Source of the DNA: an uncultured Mycoplasmatota bacterium | Lineage (GTDB): Bacteria; Bacillota_I; Bacilli_A; RF39; UBA660 | Assembly: GCA_947642475.1 (NCBI GenBank) | Contig: CANRSQ010000008.1 | Coordinates: forward strand, 1 to 35,060 | DNA: 35,060 bases | Direction: 5' to 3' | Part shown: positions 9,432 through 16,758 of the stretch, piece by piece | How positions within the stretch are numbered: the stretch's first letter is position 1 | Layout: each line of letters opens with the position of its first letter | Notes under the pieces: model-generated | Databases searched by the model: none | Told to the model about the DNA's origin: nothing | What the model saw: only the letters and a program-made list of their open reading frames with translations | Position numbers and translations under genes: made by a program

Positions 9432-10169
9432 ATGGCAATGTATTCCTTTAGACATTTATTTATCATTTTTACCTTTATCATTATACCAATTTTATGGGCC
9501 TTTAAACTAAAGAAAAATGATAAAATACTAAAAACAAGTTTAATAATTTTATTTGCCCTTGAAATATTTCGTGTAATCTATTTAATAACTACTAATAATT
9601 TTAGATTAAATAGTGACCTCTCATTTCAACTTTGTTTCACTTACTCTTTTATCGGAATAATTTATATCATAACCAAAAAAGAATTTATTCTAGATTATCT
9701 AGGACCATTCGGAATACTATTTAGCCTAGCCGCCATAACCCTAACCGATCCAAATCCATTTTTAAGTTTTACCGTATTAGATTGTTATATCTATCACTCA
9801 GTCTTACTATTTAATGGCGTCTATATTACCAAACATTATAAACCAAAATTTTCATATAAAGGCATTATCATTTTCTGGATTCAAATACTATTTGCCTATC
9901 TAGCCAATATCATTATAAAACATGGATCTAATTACGTATTTTTAAATACATTCTTAAGCCCATCACACAATTTAAATTATGAAGCTAATATCAAAGCCTT
10001 TAATATACCATTTATAAACGGTATTTCCGTAAATGATATTTTAATATCATTAATCCATAATATTGGATATTTCTATTATGATGCCTTATTAATTTTAATA
10101 GTAACTGTTTTCATCACAGTTTGGCTCCATATTTTCAGTAAACGCCCTCACCCAACATTGACAACTTAA
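9432..10169 (+). CDS. ywaF: YwaF/TMEM164-like integral membrane protein
   Basis: 245 aa with about seven hydrophobic segments spread over the whole length, starting with residues 7-24 (FRHLFIIFTFIIIPILWAF). The block LSFQLCFTYSFIGIIY, DYLGPFGILFSL, and a conserved His in the IYHSVLLFNG region match the TIGR02206/YwaF family related to eukaryotic TMEM164, which was reported as an acyltransferase; activity in bacteria is not established. The start is ATG 9432 after the RBS AAGGTGG. One of only two plus-strand genes in the window; the metallopeptidase-like gene follows 33 nt after its stop, suggesting a two-gene operon. Confidence 0.7.
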   Translation: MAMYSFRHLFIIFTFIIIPILWAFKLKKNDKILKTSLIILFALEIFRVIYLITTNNFRLNSDLSFQLCFTYSFIGIIYIITKKEFILDYLGPFGILFSLAAITLTDPNPFLSFTVLDCYIYHSVLLFNGVYITKHYKPKFSYKGIIIFWIQILFAYLANIIIKHGSNYVFLNTFLSPSHNLNYEANIKAFNIPFINGISVNDILISLIHNIGYFYYDALLILIVTVFITVWLHIFSKRPHPTLTT

Positions 10170-10202
10170 ACAAATCCATTATAATAATTAATGGTGAAAT
10201 TT

Positions 10203-11159
10203 ATGGATATACTAACAGTCTTTCAATGTCTTCCACTTTTAATCAGTGAAATATATATAGCGTATGATAGAATAAAAGAAAACGAATATGCTTATCTAAC
10301 AAAACAAACAAAGCTAAAGCAAATAGAAGAAACTAAATATTTTTATGAAATAAGTAACAAGATATTATTACAAATACTTACAGAATTAGAACTAACCAGT
10401 TCAAAATTAAAACTACCATATACCAATGATCAAATAGAAAAATTAATATATTCATTAAATAGAAACTATAATCTTACATATTTTATAACCAAACTAATCG
10501 ATTATATCGGTATAGAAAATTGTCATAGACTTTTATTAAATATAGATACGTTAACAATTAATTATGAAGAAGGAATTAAAAAATATATTCTAAATGAATT
10601 AGGATCTTATGATCCTATCGCCAACACCATCATCTTGCATCATAAAAATCCACATATTTTATCACATGAGTTTTTACACGCCGCATCTACTATACACGAT
10701 AGATATTATACTTATACCGGTTTTTCTGCCAGCAATGACTTCGAAAAATTTTTCTACGGATTTAATGAAGGATATACCGAAATATTAAATAAACGAATTT
10801 TTGATTCTAAATATATAGGCTATATTGCCAACTACACAATATGTCTAATGCTAGAAACCATGTTTGATGACAAAAAAGAATTAGAAACCGCCTATTTCAA
10901 TAATGATTTTAAGATATTTATTGATAAATTTTTAGAATATGGAAGTTTAGAAGAAATGATATCTATATTAAATACACTAGATGACTTCGCGACTACCCCA
11001 TTTACTAATAAAGAATTTTATAATGCCTTAAATACCGTATATGAAATAATAAAAAGAAATAACGAATTAGATAAAATAAAAACATGCGAAGAAATAATAA
11101 ATAAACACAAACAAAAAGAAAAATCATTAATAAAAAGACTAGCTAGAAAATCTAACTAG
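10203..11159 (+). CDS. Putative HEXXH zinc metallopeptidase, family not recognised
   Basis: 318 aa from ATG 10203, which has GGTGAA at correct spacing; an in-frame ATG at 10191 would add four residues. HILSHEFLHAAS near residue 155 is an HEXXH zinc motif, and about 35-40 residues later FNEGYTEILNKR supplies a plausible third ligand Glu, as in gluzincins. The N-terminal half is helical and charged, preceded by a mildly hydrophobic stretch (ILTVFQCLPLLISEIYIAY) that may or may not anchor it. The C-terminus is strongly basic. It is paired with the YwaF-like gene and converges on spoVAE with 6 nt between stops. No substrate can be inferred. Confidence 0.65.
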   Translation: MDILTVFQCLPLLISEIYIAYDRIKENEYAYLTKQTKLKQIEETKYFYEISNKILLQILTELELTSSKLKLPYTNDQIEKLIYSLNRNYNLTYFITKLIDYIGIENCHRLLLNIDTLTINYEEGIKKYILNELGSYDPIANTIILHHKNPHILSHEFLHAASTIHDRYYTYTGFSASNDFEKFFYGFNEGYTEILNKRIFDSKYIGYIANYTICLMLETMFDDKKELETAYFNNDFKIFIDKFLEYGSLEEMISILNTLDDFATTPFTNKEFYNALNTVYEIIKRNNELDKIKTCEEIINKHKQKEKSLIKRLARKSN

Positions 11160-11165
11160 TCATTT

Positions 11166-11516
11166 TTAATCTCTTGGTTTAAAAATCAAAGACATAAAGA
11201 AGGCACATATAATAGCTGCACATATACCCGCAGAAGTTAAATCAAAAGCACCAACAAATAATCCCATAAAGCCTAACTCATTATAACCCATAATAGCTCC
11301 GTGAGTAAGCATATGTCCAAAACTTGTAATCGGAACTAACGCTCCACCGCCAGCCCATAATACTAATTTATCATAAATATCAAAAACATCAAGAAAAGCT
11401 CCTACCACAACAAATATAACCGTAATATGTCCAGGCGTAAGCTTAGTCTTATCTAAAATAATTTGTCCAAGCATACATACAAATCCAGCAAATAAAAATG
11501 CATTAAAATATAACAT
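11166..11516 (-). CDS. spoVAE: Stage V sporulation protein AE (SpoVAEb type)
   Basis: 116 aa, about four membrane segments. GGGALVPITSFGHMLTHGAIMGY and the final AGICAAIICAFFMSLIF are characteristic of SpoVAEb. The SpoVA proteins form the inner-membrane channel that moves Ca-dipicolinic acid into the forming spore and releases it at germination. The start ATG overlaps the spoVAD stop by 1 nt. The gene ends 6 nt from the stop of a convergent gene with no clear terminator between them. Confidence 0.93.
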   Translation of the reverse strand: MLYFNAFLFAGFVCMLGQIILDKTKLTPGHITVIFVVVGAFLDVFDIYDKLVLWAGGGALVPITSFGHMLTHGAIMGYNELGFMGLFVGAFDLTSAGICAAIICAFFMSLIFKPRD

Positions 11517-12502
11517 TATATCGCCTCCAAACTAACAGCATGCGCAATTGCTGGAACAGTTAATTTTTGATTAGTAAGTGATTGACTCATTAAAGCCCCT
11601 GTTGCTACAAGTAAAACTCTTCTAAGTTTACCCTTTTTCATCTGATCTAAAATATATCCATAAGTAACCAAAGGTGCCGTTGCTGGACCACTCGCCCCCG
11701 CATATACAGGTTGCTTTTTCAAATTATAAAGCATAATTCCAGTATCATCATAATTTCTTAAAGTAATTCCATACTCTACCTGCATATATTCCTTAAGAAT
11801 CTCCTTACCATAAATACCTAAGTCACCTGTTAAAATTAAATCATAATATTCCGCACTTCGTCCAGTATCAGTTAAATGTTTATGAATAGTATGCGCAGCC
11901 GCTGGAGCCATAACCGCTCCCATATTAAATACATCATTAACCGTAGAATCAATAACCGTACCTAAAGTCGCACTTTCTACTTTAATATCACTTTTTTTAT
12001 TAGAAAGTAAAGCCACCGCACTACCAGTGGAAGTAAAAGTAGTAGTCTTAGGTTTTGGGCCCCCATATTCTACCGGATATCTAAACTGTTTTTCTGCCCC
12101 ATTATTATGTGAAGAAGTCGCACATAAAACTCTAGAAGCCTGTTTACTTTCAACCAAATTAGCGCCTACTGTTAAACCTAAAGTACTAGTCGCACACGCC
12201 GCATAAACCCCAATATAAGCAGCTGGCATATCAGCTCCCGCATAATTAGAAGCCGTCATTTGATTTAATAAATCACCTGAGACAAATACATCAATATCAA
12301 ATCTTGTCATACCAACCTTATTAAGCAAAATATCAGTCGCATCACTTATAGATTTACTTTCAGCCTGCTCCCATGTTTTGCACTCAAAATAAAAATCTTC
12401 ATAACTGTGATCAAAATATTTTGAAAGTGGTCCCTTACCCTCATAAGGTCCAGTTACGGTTGCTGTTTCATTCAAATAAACATTATTATATTTAAAAGTC
12501 AT
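11516..12502 (-). CDS. spoVAD: Stage V sporulation protein AD
   Basis: 328 aa, typical SpoVAD length, with a thiolase/KAS III-like fold (IGVYAACATSTLGLTVGANLV near residue 95 places Cys in the thiolase nucleophile region). SpoVAD is the soluble SpoVA subunit that binds dipicolinic acid on the outer face of the spore inner membrane. It lies between spoVAC and spoVAE, the minimal conserved SpoVA set, with 1-nt overlaps on both sides. spoVAA, spoVAB and spoVAF are not in this operon. Confidence 0.95.
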   Translation of the reverse strand: MTFKYNNVYLNETATVTGPYEGKGPLSKYFDHSYEDFYFECKTWEQAESKSISDATDILLNKVGMTRFDIDVFVSGDLLNQMTASNYAGADMPAAYIGVYAACATSTLGLTVGANLVESKQASRVLCATSSHNNGAEKQFRYPVEYGGPKPKTTTFTSTGSAVALLSNKKSDIKVESATLGTVIDSTVNDVFNMGAVMAPAAAHTIHKHLTDTGRSAEYYDLILTGDLGIYGKEILKEYMQVEYGITLRNYDDTGIMLYNLKKQPVYAGASGPATAPLVTYGYILDQMKKGKLRRVLLVATGALMSQSLTNQKLTVPAIAHAVSLEAI

Positions 12503-12942
12503 TAAATCACCCCCACTAAAAGTCTAATTAAACTAAACGTCCATGCACTAACAACCCCAAATATAATTACCGCTCCAGAAAGTTTAAGCATATTTGCCCC
12601 AATACCCGTAACTAAACCTTCCTTACGATATTCTAAAGCTGCACTCATAGTTGCATGCGCAAAACCAGTTATCGGAATAATAAGTCCGCATTTAGCAAAA
12701 TTAACCCATTTATCAAAAAATCCTAAACTAGTAAGTAAACAACTCATAAATATTAATGTAACTAACATACAAACAGTTGCTTCTTTAGTCGGAATAGTCA
12801 AATAATACGAATAAAAATCAATTAAGCCTTGTCCAATTATTCCCATAATTCCTCCAGTAATAAAAGCTATAACCGCATTATAAAATACATCTTCCTTTGG
12901 TGAATGTTTTGTAACTAAATTTTTATATTTTGTTTTTTCCAT
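12502..12942 (-). CDS. spoVAC: Stage V sporulation protein AC
   Basis: 146 aa from ATG 12942, preceded by AGGAGG. An upstream in-frame TTG at 12957 would place the RBS inside the gene. About four membrane segments; FITGGIMGIIGQGLIDFY, and PITGFAHATMSAALEYRKEG near the middle, are SpoVAC hallmarks. B. subtilis SpoVAC behaves as a mechanosensitive channel in Ca-DPA release. It is first in the spoVACDE operon and directly downstream of a sigma-G-type promoter. Confidence 0.95.
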   Translation of the reverse strand: MEKTKYKNLVTKHSPKEDVFYNAVIAFITGGIMGIIGQGLIDFYSYYLTIPTKEATVCMLVTLIFMSCLLTSLGFFDKWVNFAKCGLIIPITGFAHATMSAALEYRKEGLVTGIGANMLKLSGAVIIFGVVSAWTFSLIRLLVGVI

Positions 12943-12960
12943 AAACTTCCTCCTCAAATT

Positions 12961-12989
12961 TATTATGGAAAATTTTTTAATTTTTATAC
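12961..12989 (-). promoter_or_regulatory. Forespore sigma-G/sigma-F type promoter of spoVACDE
   Basis: Minus strand: GTATA (12989-12985), 17-bp spacer, CATAATA (12967-12961). This fits the B. subtilis sigma-G consensus (GHATR -35, CATNMTA -10 at 17-18 bp). The expected start lies about 10 nt upstream of the spoVAC RBS. spoVA is a classical sigma-G operon, so sequence and gene content agree. Confidence 0.75.
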
Positions 12990-13012
12990 AAAAAAACTAC
13001 GATTTCTCGTAG
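12990..13012 (-). terminator. Terminator of the 54-aa gene
   Basis: The minus strand reads CTACGAGAAATCGTAG followed by seven T, a 6-bp perfect stem with a four-base loop. The same hairpin occurs after sodA at 13808-13831. Confidence 0.85.
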
Positions 13013-13022
13013 TATCTTTCAT

Positions 13023-13187
13023 TTATTTTTCTTTTGTTGAATAAAGAGTTATCTTCTTCTTTCCTTCTAAAACTTCTTTAGACCACTTAATAGGAATTAT
13101 ATCTTTAAAAGTTTCTTCATTAGTAACAGTTGGCCTAGATTGTTGAAAAAATCCTTTAGGAAAACTTGGCCTTTTTTTCTTTGACAT
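13023..13187 (-). CDS. 54-aa basic hypothetical protein
   Basis: ATG 13187 has the RBS CGAGGTGA and a good sigma-A promoter, and the frame ends in TAA 10 nt before a strong terminator, so this is a complete monocistronic gene. The product starts MSKKKRPSFPKGFFQQSRP and is rich in Lys, with no hydrophobic segment or Cys. I do not recognise the family. It lies between the spoVA operon and the PemK/MazF-like gene. A DNA- or RNA-binding role would fit its charge but is only a guess. Confidence 0.75.
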   Translation of the reverse strand: MSKKKRPSFPKGFFQQSRPTVTNEETFKDIIPIKWSKEVLEGKKKITLYSTKEK

Positions 13188-13215
13188 TTTTGGTCACCTC
13201 GTTTTTCTTACTGAT

Positions 13216-13244
13216 ATTATATTAAAAATAACAGAAAAATTCAA
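13216..13244 (-). promoter_or_regulatory. Sigma-A promoter of the 54-aa gene
   Basis: Minus strand: TTGAAT (13244-13239), 17-bp spacer, TATAAT (13221-13216), 28 nt before the ATG. Confidence 0.8.
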
Positions 13245-13262
13245 GTTTAAATGCCTATTTTT

Positions 13263-13694
13263 TTAACTAGTAGTATTACTAGCTTTTATATTATTAATAT
13301 TATTTCTTAATTTACCCTGTTTATTTAAGGATACAATTAATTTTATTAACTCGTCAAGAAATTCTTCATTTAATTTTCCTAAGACATAATAATTTAGTTT
13401 ACTTTTATTAAAATAAACTAATTGATCAGCTTTTACATAACCACTATTATTATTTATTTTGATATCTGATATTATATCCATATTGCCAATTCCCAAATTT
13501 TCTCTAAACTTCAGTTTTTTAGTCTTATGTTTTAAATTCTTAAAACTAGACATCACATTTGTTACAAAATCATATTCTAATCCTTCAATAATTCCTGCAT
13601 TCTCGTTGACAACAATAAATGAATGCTTCCCTATAGGTTTGCCATCTTCGCCAATATATTTGTCAACCACTATGATATCACCAACTTTGCACAT
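13263..13694 (-). CDS. PemK/MazF-like toxin family protein, orphan
   Basis: 143 aa. The N-terminal block VGDIIVVDKYIGEDGKPIG, then KHSFIVVNE and GLEYDFVTNVMSSF, matches a Firmicutes group annotated as PemK/MazF-type toxins; the rest (YVKADQLVYFNKSKLNYYVLG) is also typical of that group. Classical MazF proteins are mRNA interferases, but this subgroup is divergent, so activity is uncertain. No antitoxin gene lies upstream or downstream, unlike mazEF. Copy 3 of the sigma-H-like element sits 44 nt before the start, and the RBS is AGGAGGTG. Confidence 0.65.
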   Translation of the reverse strand: MCKVGDIIVVDKYIGEDGKPIGKHSFIVVNENAGIIEGLEYDFVTNVMSSFKNLKHKTKKLKFRENLGIGNMDIISDIKINNNSGYVKADQLVYFNKSKLNYYVLGKLNEEFLDELIKLIVSLNKQGKLRNNINNIKASNTTS

Positions 13695-13737
13695 TTTAAC
13701 ACCTCCTTATCTGTTTAAAATTAAGCCCATTTTTATT

Positions 13738-13810
13738 CTTCATATATAATATACGTTTTTTTATAGAGGAATTCCTGCAAGAAACCCAAAAAAGTTGCAT
13801 TTTTCGCAAA
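13738..13810 (-). promoter_or_regulatory. Sigma-H-like promoter element, copy 3
   Basis: Minus strand: hairpin TTGC/GCAA (13795-13809) with a T tract, CTTGCAGGAATT with core AGGAATT at 13776-13770, 12-bp spacer, AACGTAT (13757-13751), then TATATATG. The ATG of the PemK/MazF-like gene is 44 nt downstream. The sodA terminator directly precedes it. Confidence 0.65.
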
Positions 13811-13831
13811 AAAAACTACGATTTCTCGTAG
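13808..13831 (-). terminator. sodA terminator
   Basis: Minus strand CTACGAGAAATCGTAG followed by eight T, starting just after the sodA stop. Same hairpin as at 12990-13012. Confidence 0.9.
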
Positions 13832-13832
13832 C

Positions 13833-14441
13833 CTAACCAACTATTTGTTCATATAATCTATTCGCATAATCAAAATTAGCCTTATTCCAAAAATTCTCTA
13901 TATAACTATTACGATCATTTTTATATTGTAAATAATAAGCATGTTCCCATAAATCAATAGTAAATAAAGGTATTAAATTATAAGAAAGTGGAGTTTCTTG
14001 ATTAATCATATTTACTATTGTTAAATCACCCCTATTATTACTTACTAAAAAAGTATAACCAGAACCAACTAAATGTTTAGCCCTATCAGTAAAATCTTTT
14101 CTAAAGTTTTCGAAATTACCATATTGAATATTTATCTTATTAAGTAAATTGCCTCTTGGATTACTTTTATTCTCACTCATACTATTCCAATATAAATTGT
14201 GATTAAGTACTCCGCCAGTATTATATAAAATATCACCTCTATCAGGAAGTGGAAACTCATCAATATGACTTGATATTTCATCTAAAGAAAATCTTCCATC
14301 ATAATTACTCTTAGCTAAAGCCTTATTCAAATTATCAACATATCCTTTATGATGTTTGTTATAATGAATATCTACAACTTCTTCATCAATATCCGGTTCA
14401 AGTCCATCATAAGGATATGGCAAACTCATTAATTCATACAT
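13833..14441 (-). CDS. sodA: Superoxide dismutase, Fe/Mn family
   Basis: 202 aa, full length. It converts superoxide to oxygen and hydrogen peroxide. Metal ligands are visible: His26 in VDIHYNKHHKGY, His near 80 in LNHNLYWNSM, and Asp and His in TIDLWEHAYYLQY near 163-167. The usual GSGWAWL reads GSGYTFL, a divergent form seen in some anaerobe and spore-associated homologues; metal choice cannot be told from this. Monocistronic, with hairpins before and after, RBS TGGAGGG. Proximity to sporulation genes might mean a spore-coat role, but that is inference. Confidence 0.93.
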   Translation of the reverse strand: MYELMSLPYPYDGLEPDIDEEVVDIHYNKHHKGYVDNLNKALAKSNYDGRFSLDEISSHIDEFPLPDRGDILYNTGGVLNHNLYWNSMSENKSNPRGNLLNKINIQYGNFENFRKDFTDRAKHLVGSGYTFLVSNNRGDLTIVNMINQETPLSYNLIPLFTIDLWEHAYYLQYKNDRNSYIENFWNKANFDYANRLYEQIVG

Positions 14442-14476
14442 ATAATCCCTCCAATAAATTATATTTATTACAAAAG

Positions 14477-14500
14477 AAAAAAGTATAAAAATTATACTTT
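14477..14500 (-). terminator. Terminator of the DUF285 surface protein gene
   Basis: Minus strand AAAGTATAATTTTTATACTT followed by a T-rich tract, an AT-rich 8-bp stem 44 nt after the stop at 14544. Confidence 0.75.
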
Positions 14501-14543
14501 AACATAAATATATTAATAATCTTTAAACATTTCCTATATCATT

Positions 14544-15569
14544 TTATCTACACTGTCCTATTGTTACATTTGATATGCCACTATTAGTAAACATCCCATT
14601 AGTTGTAGAATTTGTAGTTACCCAATTTGAACCCACATATACTTTTTCAAGGCTCGAAGTTTCTAAAAACATATAACTCATATTAGTTGCATTTTTTGTA
14701 TTAAAATTACATAAATTTAATGTTTTTATATTACTGCAAGATTGAAACATACCCTGCATATTAAGCATATTAACAGTATCAAAATTACTAATATCTAAAT
14801 TAACTAAATTAGTACAAAGATAAAACATGTGATACGCATCCACAACATTGCTTGTATTAAACGAAGACAAATCTAAGTTTATTAACTTATTCGCTCCGGC
14901 AAACATACTATGCATACTTGTAACATTAATTGTATTAAAATTTTTACCAAATATAATAGTAGTTAGTGAAGAATCAAGACTCCTATTTTGCTCACTTGAC
15001 CAAAAATTAAACATAGCAGTCATATTAGTTACATTGCCAACATCAAAACTACTTAAATCTAATTGAATTAAACTAGTACATAGCCGAAACATTTGCTCCA
15101 TATTAACTGCATTACTAGTATCAAAATTACCGTTAAATTCTATTGAAATAATGTTAGTAAAATTAAAGAAAAAATTACTACTATCTTCGTTAGCAACAAC
15201 ACCCCTAGTTGCACCTATAAATAAATCATATTTTCCTGCTCCAGTAGAACTTTCTGTAACATATGCCATAACCCCTCCATCTCTAGCCTCTGATACATCC
15301 CAACTATCAATTGCATTATCCGGAACTTTATTAGTGTCTAAGAAGGTAGCAGTTATAATATTTTCTCTATAAAAGTCTGTATGGAAATCTTCATCGCTTG
15401 AATCTGACCAACTTTTTATTACTCTACTTTTTTCCAATATATTTCCTTTTGCAGTTATGTTTAAATTAGTACTAAAAGCGGCATACCCTACTGCTAAAAT
15501 AAATAATAAGCTTAAACTTGTTATCATTATAAATTTCATTTGTTTATTTTTTCTTTTTCTTCTTCTCAT
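14544..15569 (-). CDS. BspA/DUF285-type leucine-rich repeat surface protein
   Basis: 341 aa. A very basic N-terminus (MRRRKRKNKQ) leads into one membrane segment ending GYAAFSTNLNITAKG. From about residue 155 to the end there are repeats of about 22-25 residues of the form LDLSSFNTSNVxxMxxMFxxCxxL (for example NLDISNFDTVNMLNMQGMF), the DUF285 / BspA-like leucine-rich repeat common in Mycoplasma and gut Firmicutes surface proteins. Such proteins face outward and bind host or cell partners; none can be named here. The N-terminal segment resembles TasA/camelysin-type SipW-dependent signals, where GGT(W/F)A(A/Y)F precedes a LD(L/I) strand. The 5' region shares an element with the 30035-31429 gene. 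Confidence 0.85.
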   Translation of the reverse strand: MRRRKRKNKQMKFIMITSLSLLFILAVGYAAFSTNLNITAKGNILEKSRVIKSWSDSSDEDFHTDFYRENIITATFLDTNKVPDNAIDSWDVSEARDGGVMAYVTESSTGAGKYDLFIGATRGVVANEDSSNFFFNFTNIISIEFNGNFDTSNAVNMEQMFRLCTSLIQLDLSSFDVGNVTNMTAMFNFWSSEQNRSLDSSLTTIIFGKNFNTINVTSMHSMFAGANKLINLDLSSFNTSNVVDAYHMFYLCTNLVNLDISNFDTVNMLNMQGMFQSCSNIKTLNLCNFNTKNATNMSYMFLETSSLEKVYVGSNWVTTNSTTNGMFTNSGISNVTIGQCR

Positions 15570-15578
15570 TCTATTTCA

Positions 15579-15616
15579 CCTTATACACTATATCAAAAAA
15601 AAGGTAATTTTATTGC
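15579..15616 (-). promoter_or_regulatory. Shared 5' element of surface-protein genes, short A-tract form
   Basis: The plus strand reads CCTTATACACTATATC (15579-15594), then eight A, GGTAATTTTATTGC. The same two flanking blocks occur at 31456-31506 upstream of the second surface gene, where 18 A lie between them. It is probably a promoter or leader; on the minus strand the T run would sit between candidate -35 and -10 regions, but the exact hexamers are uncertain. Confidence 0.45.
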
Positions 15617-15644
15617 GAGATAATTTTAAGTTAATTTATACAAT

Positions 15645-15666
15645 AAAAAGAAGCTATTTTAGCTCC
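15645..15666 (-). terminator. Terminator overlapping the prepilin stop codon
   Basis: Minus strand GGAGCTAAAATAGCTTC followed by five T; the stop TAG lies in the stem. It ends the putative spoIIA-like/prepilin operon. Confidence 0.75.
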
Positions 15667-16061
15667 TCACATTTATTAACAGAATATTCATAAACATATT
15701 TTGAACCGCTCCATGATATATTAACAGAGCCATTTAAAACTTCATATCTTTCAGTTTCCACATCACTATTTTTTTTATAATTCGGGTTTATAATATCATC
15801 ATTAGATAAAAGACCATCTTTTTTTAGCTGTTCAACATTAACACAAGTACTAGAACCAACACTTTGACTTGGAAGCTCTAAAGAATGATTAGACATATAA
15901 GTACGTGCCGTATCTTCAATCAATTTAATTTGATTATTATATGATTTTTCCTTAGAATTCCTAATAATAGAATTAACTGTTGGAACAGTTATTAAAGCAA
16001 TTATTCCTAAAACTAAAATTACCATAATTAATTCAATTAAAGTAAAACCTTTATTATTCAT
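15654..16061 (-). CDS. Type IV prepilin-like protein (N-terminal methylation motif)
   Basis: 135 aa from ATG 16061, which has AGGTGA at correct spacing; a GTG at 16070 would overlap that RBS. It begins MNNKGFTLIELIMVILVLG, a textbook prepilin peptidase site (cleavage after Gly, Glu5 of the mature form) followed by the hydrophobic alpha-1 helix. Two Cys (near residue 77 and close to the C-terminus, VNKCEELK) could form the usual pilin disulphide loop. Pilin assembly genes (ATPase, PilC, prepilin peptidase) are not in the window. It begins 26 nt after the sigF-like stop with no terminator visible, so it may be read from that operon. Confidence 0.85.
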   Translation of the reverse strand: MNNKGFTLIELIMVILVLGIIALITVPTVNSIIRNSKEKSYNNQIKLIEDTARTYMSNHSLELPSQSVGSSTCVNVEQLKKDGLLSNDDIINPNYKKNSDVETERYEVLNGSVNISWSGSKYVYEYSVNKCEELK

Positions 16062-16087
16062 ACACTTCACCTATTTTTAATTATAAT

Positions 16088-16750
16088 TTAATTATGTGTA
16101 AAAGTCAATTCACTTCGAAGTTTAGTAAGTACCTTCTTCTCTCTTCTAGAAACATCAACTTGACTAAGTCCAATCGTTCTAGCGACCTCACTTTGTGTCA
16201 TATCTTCATAATATCTATTAATCATAATAGATCTTTCAGGTTCTCCTAAATTTTCAAGTTCAGTTTTCAAAAATATCAAATCATTAATATCCACATCAGG
16301 TCTACTTATAATTTCATGAAGCATCATATTAGTATCACCAACATTGCTATCAATACTTTTTAAACTAACCTTACTATTTAAAGCCTCCACCACATAATAT
16401 TCAGGAATTTCTAAATAATCGCTTAATTCTAAAACACTAGGTTCATGCATAAGCTTTTGTGACAATAAAGCTCTAGCTTTTTCTATTTTATTACTTAAAC
16501 TATTAATATCTCTACTAATTTTTATACTTTTATCTTCTCTCACAACTTTCTTCATTTCTCCTAAAATATAAGAATAAGCATAAGATGTAAATTTTACACC
16601 CTTAGACTCATCATACCTGTTATAAGCCTCAATCATGCCCTTGCACCCAGCTTGATATAAATCATCTTTATCCTGATAATAAGGAAAATAACTAGAAAGT
16701 TTGTAAATCAAATTTTCATTTTCTATAATTATTGCTGCAATATCTTCCAT
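16088..16750 (-). CDS. sigF: Forespore-type RNA polymerase sigma factor (SigF/SigG family)
   Basis: 220 aa. Region 2 is DDLYQAGCKGMIEAYNRYD...VKFTSYAYSYILGEMKKVVRED, aligned with the EDLFQIGC...KFSTYAVPMIIGEI block of SigF/SigG. IKISRDINSLSNKIEKA matches the VSRSLRD(I/E) segment, and region 4 helix-turn-helix is MTQSEVARTIGLSQVDVSRREKKV. B. subtilis SigF drives the first forespore transcription programme and is held by SpoIIAB. Here a SpoIIAA-like gene lies 8 nt upstream, which favours SigF, but spoIIAB is absent. SigG is the alternative identity. Strong RBS ATAGGAGG. Confidence 0.85.
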   Translation of the reverse strand: MEDIAAIIIENENLIYKLSSYFPYYQDKDDLYQAGCKGMIEAYNRYDESKGVKFTSYAYSYILGEMKKVVREDKSIKISRDINSLSNKIEKARALLSQKLMHEPSVLELSDYLEIPEYYVVEALNSKVSLKSIDSNVGDTNMMLHEIISRPDVDINDLIFLKTELENLGEPERSIMINRYYEDMTQSEVARTIGLSQVDVSRREKKVLTKLRSELTFTHN

Positions 16751-16758
16751 ATCTCCTC

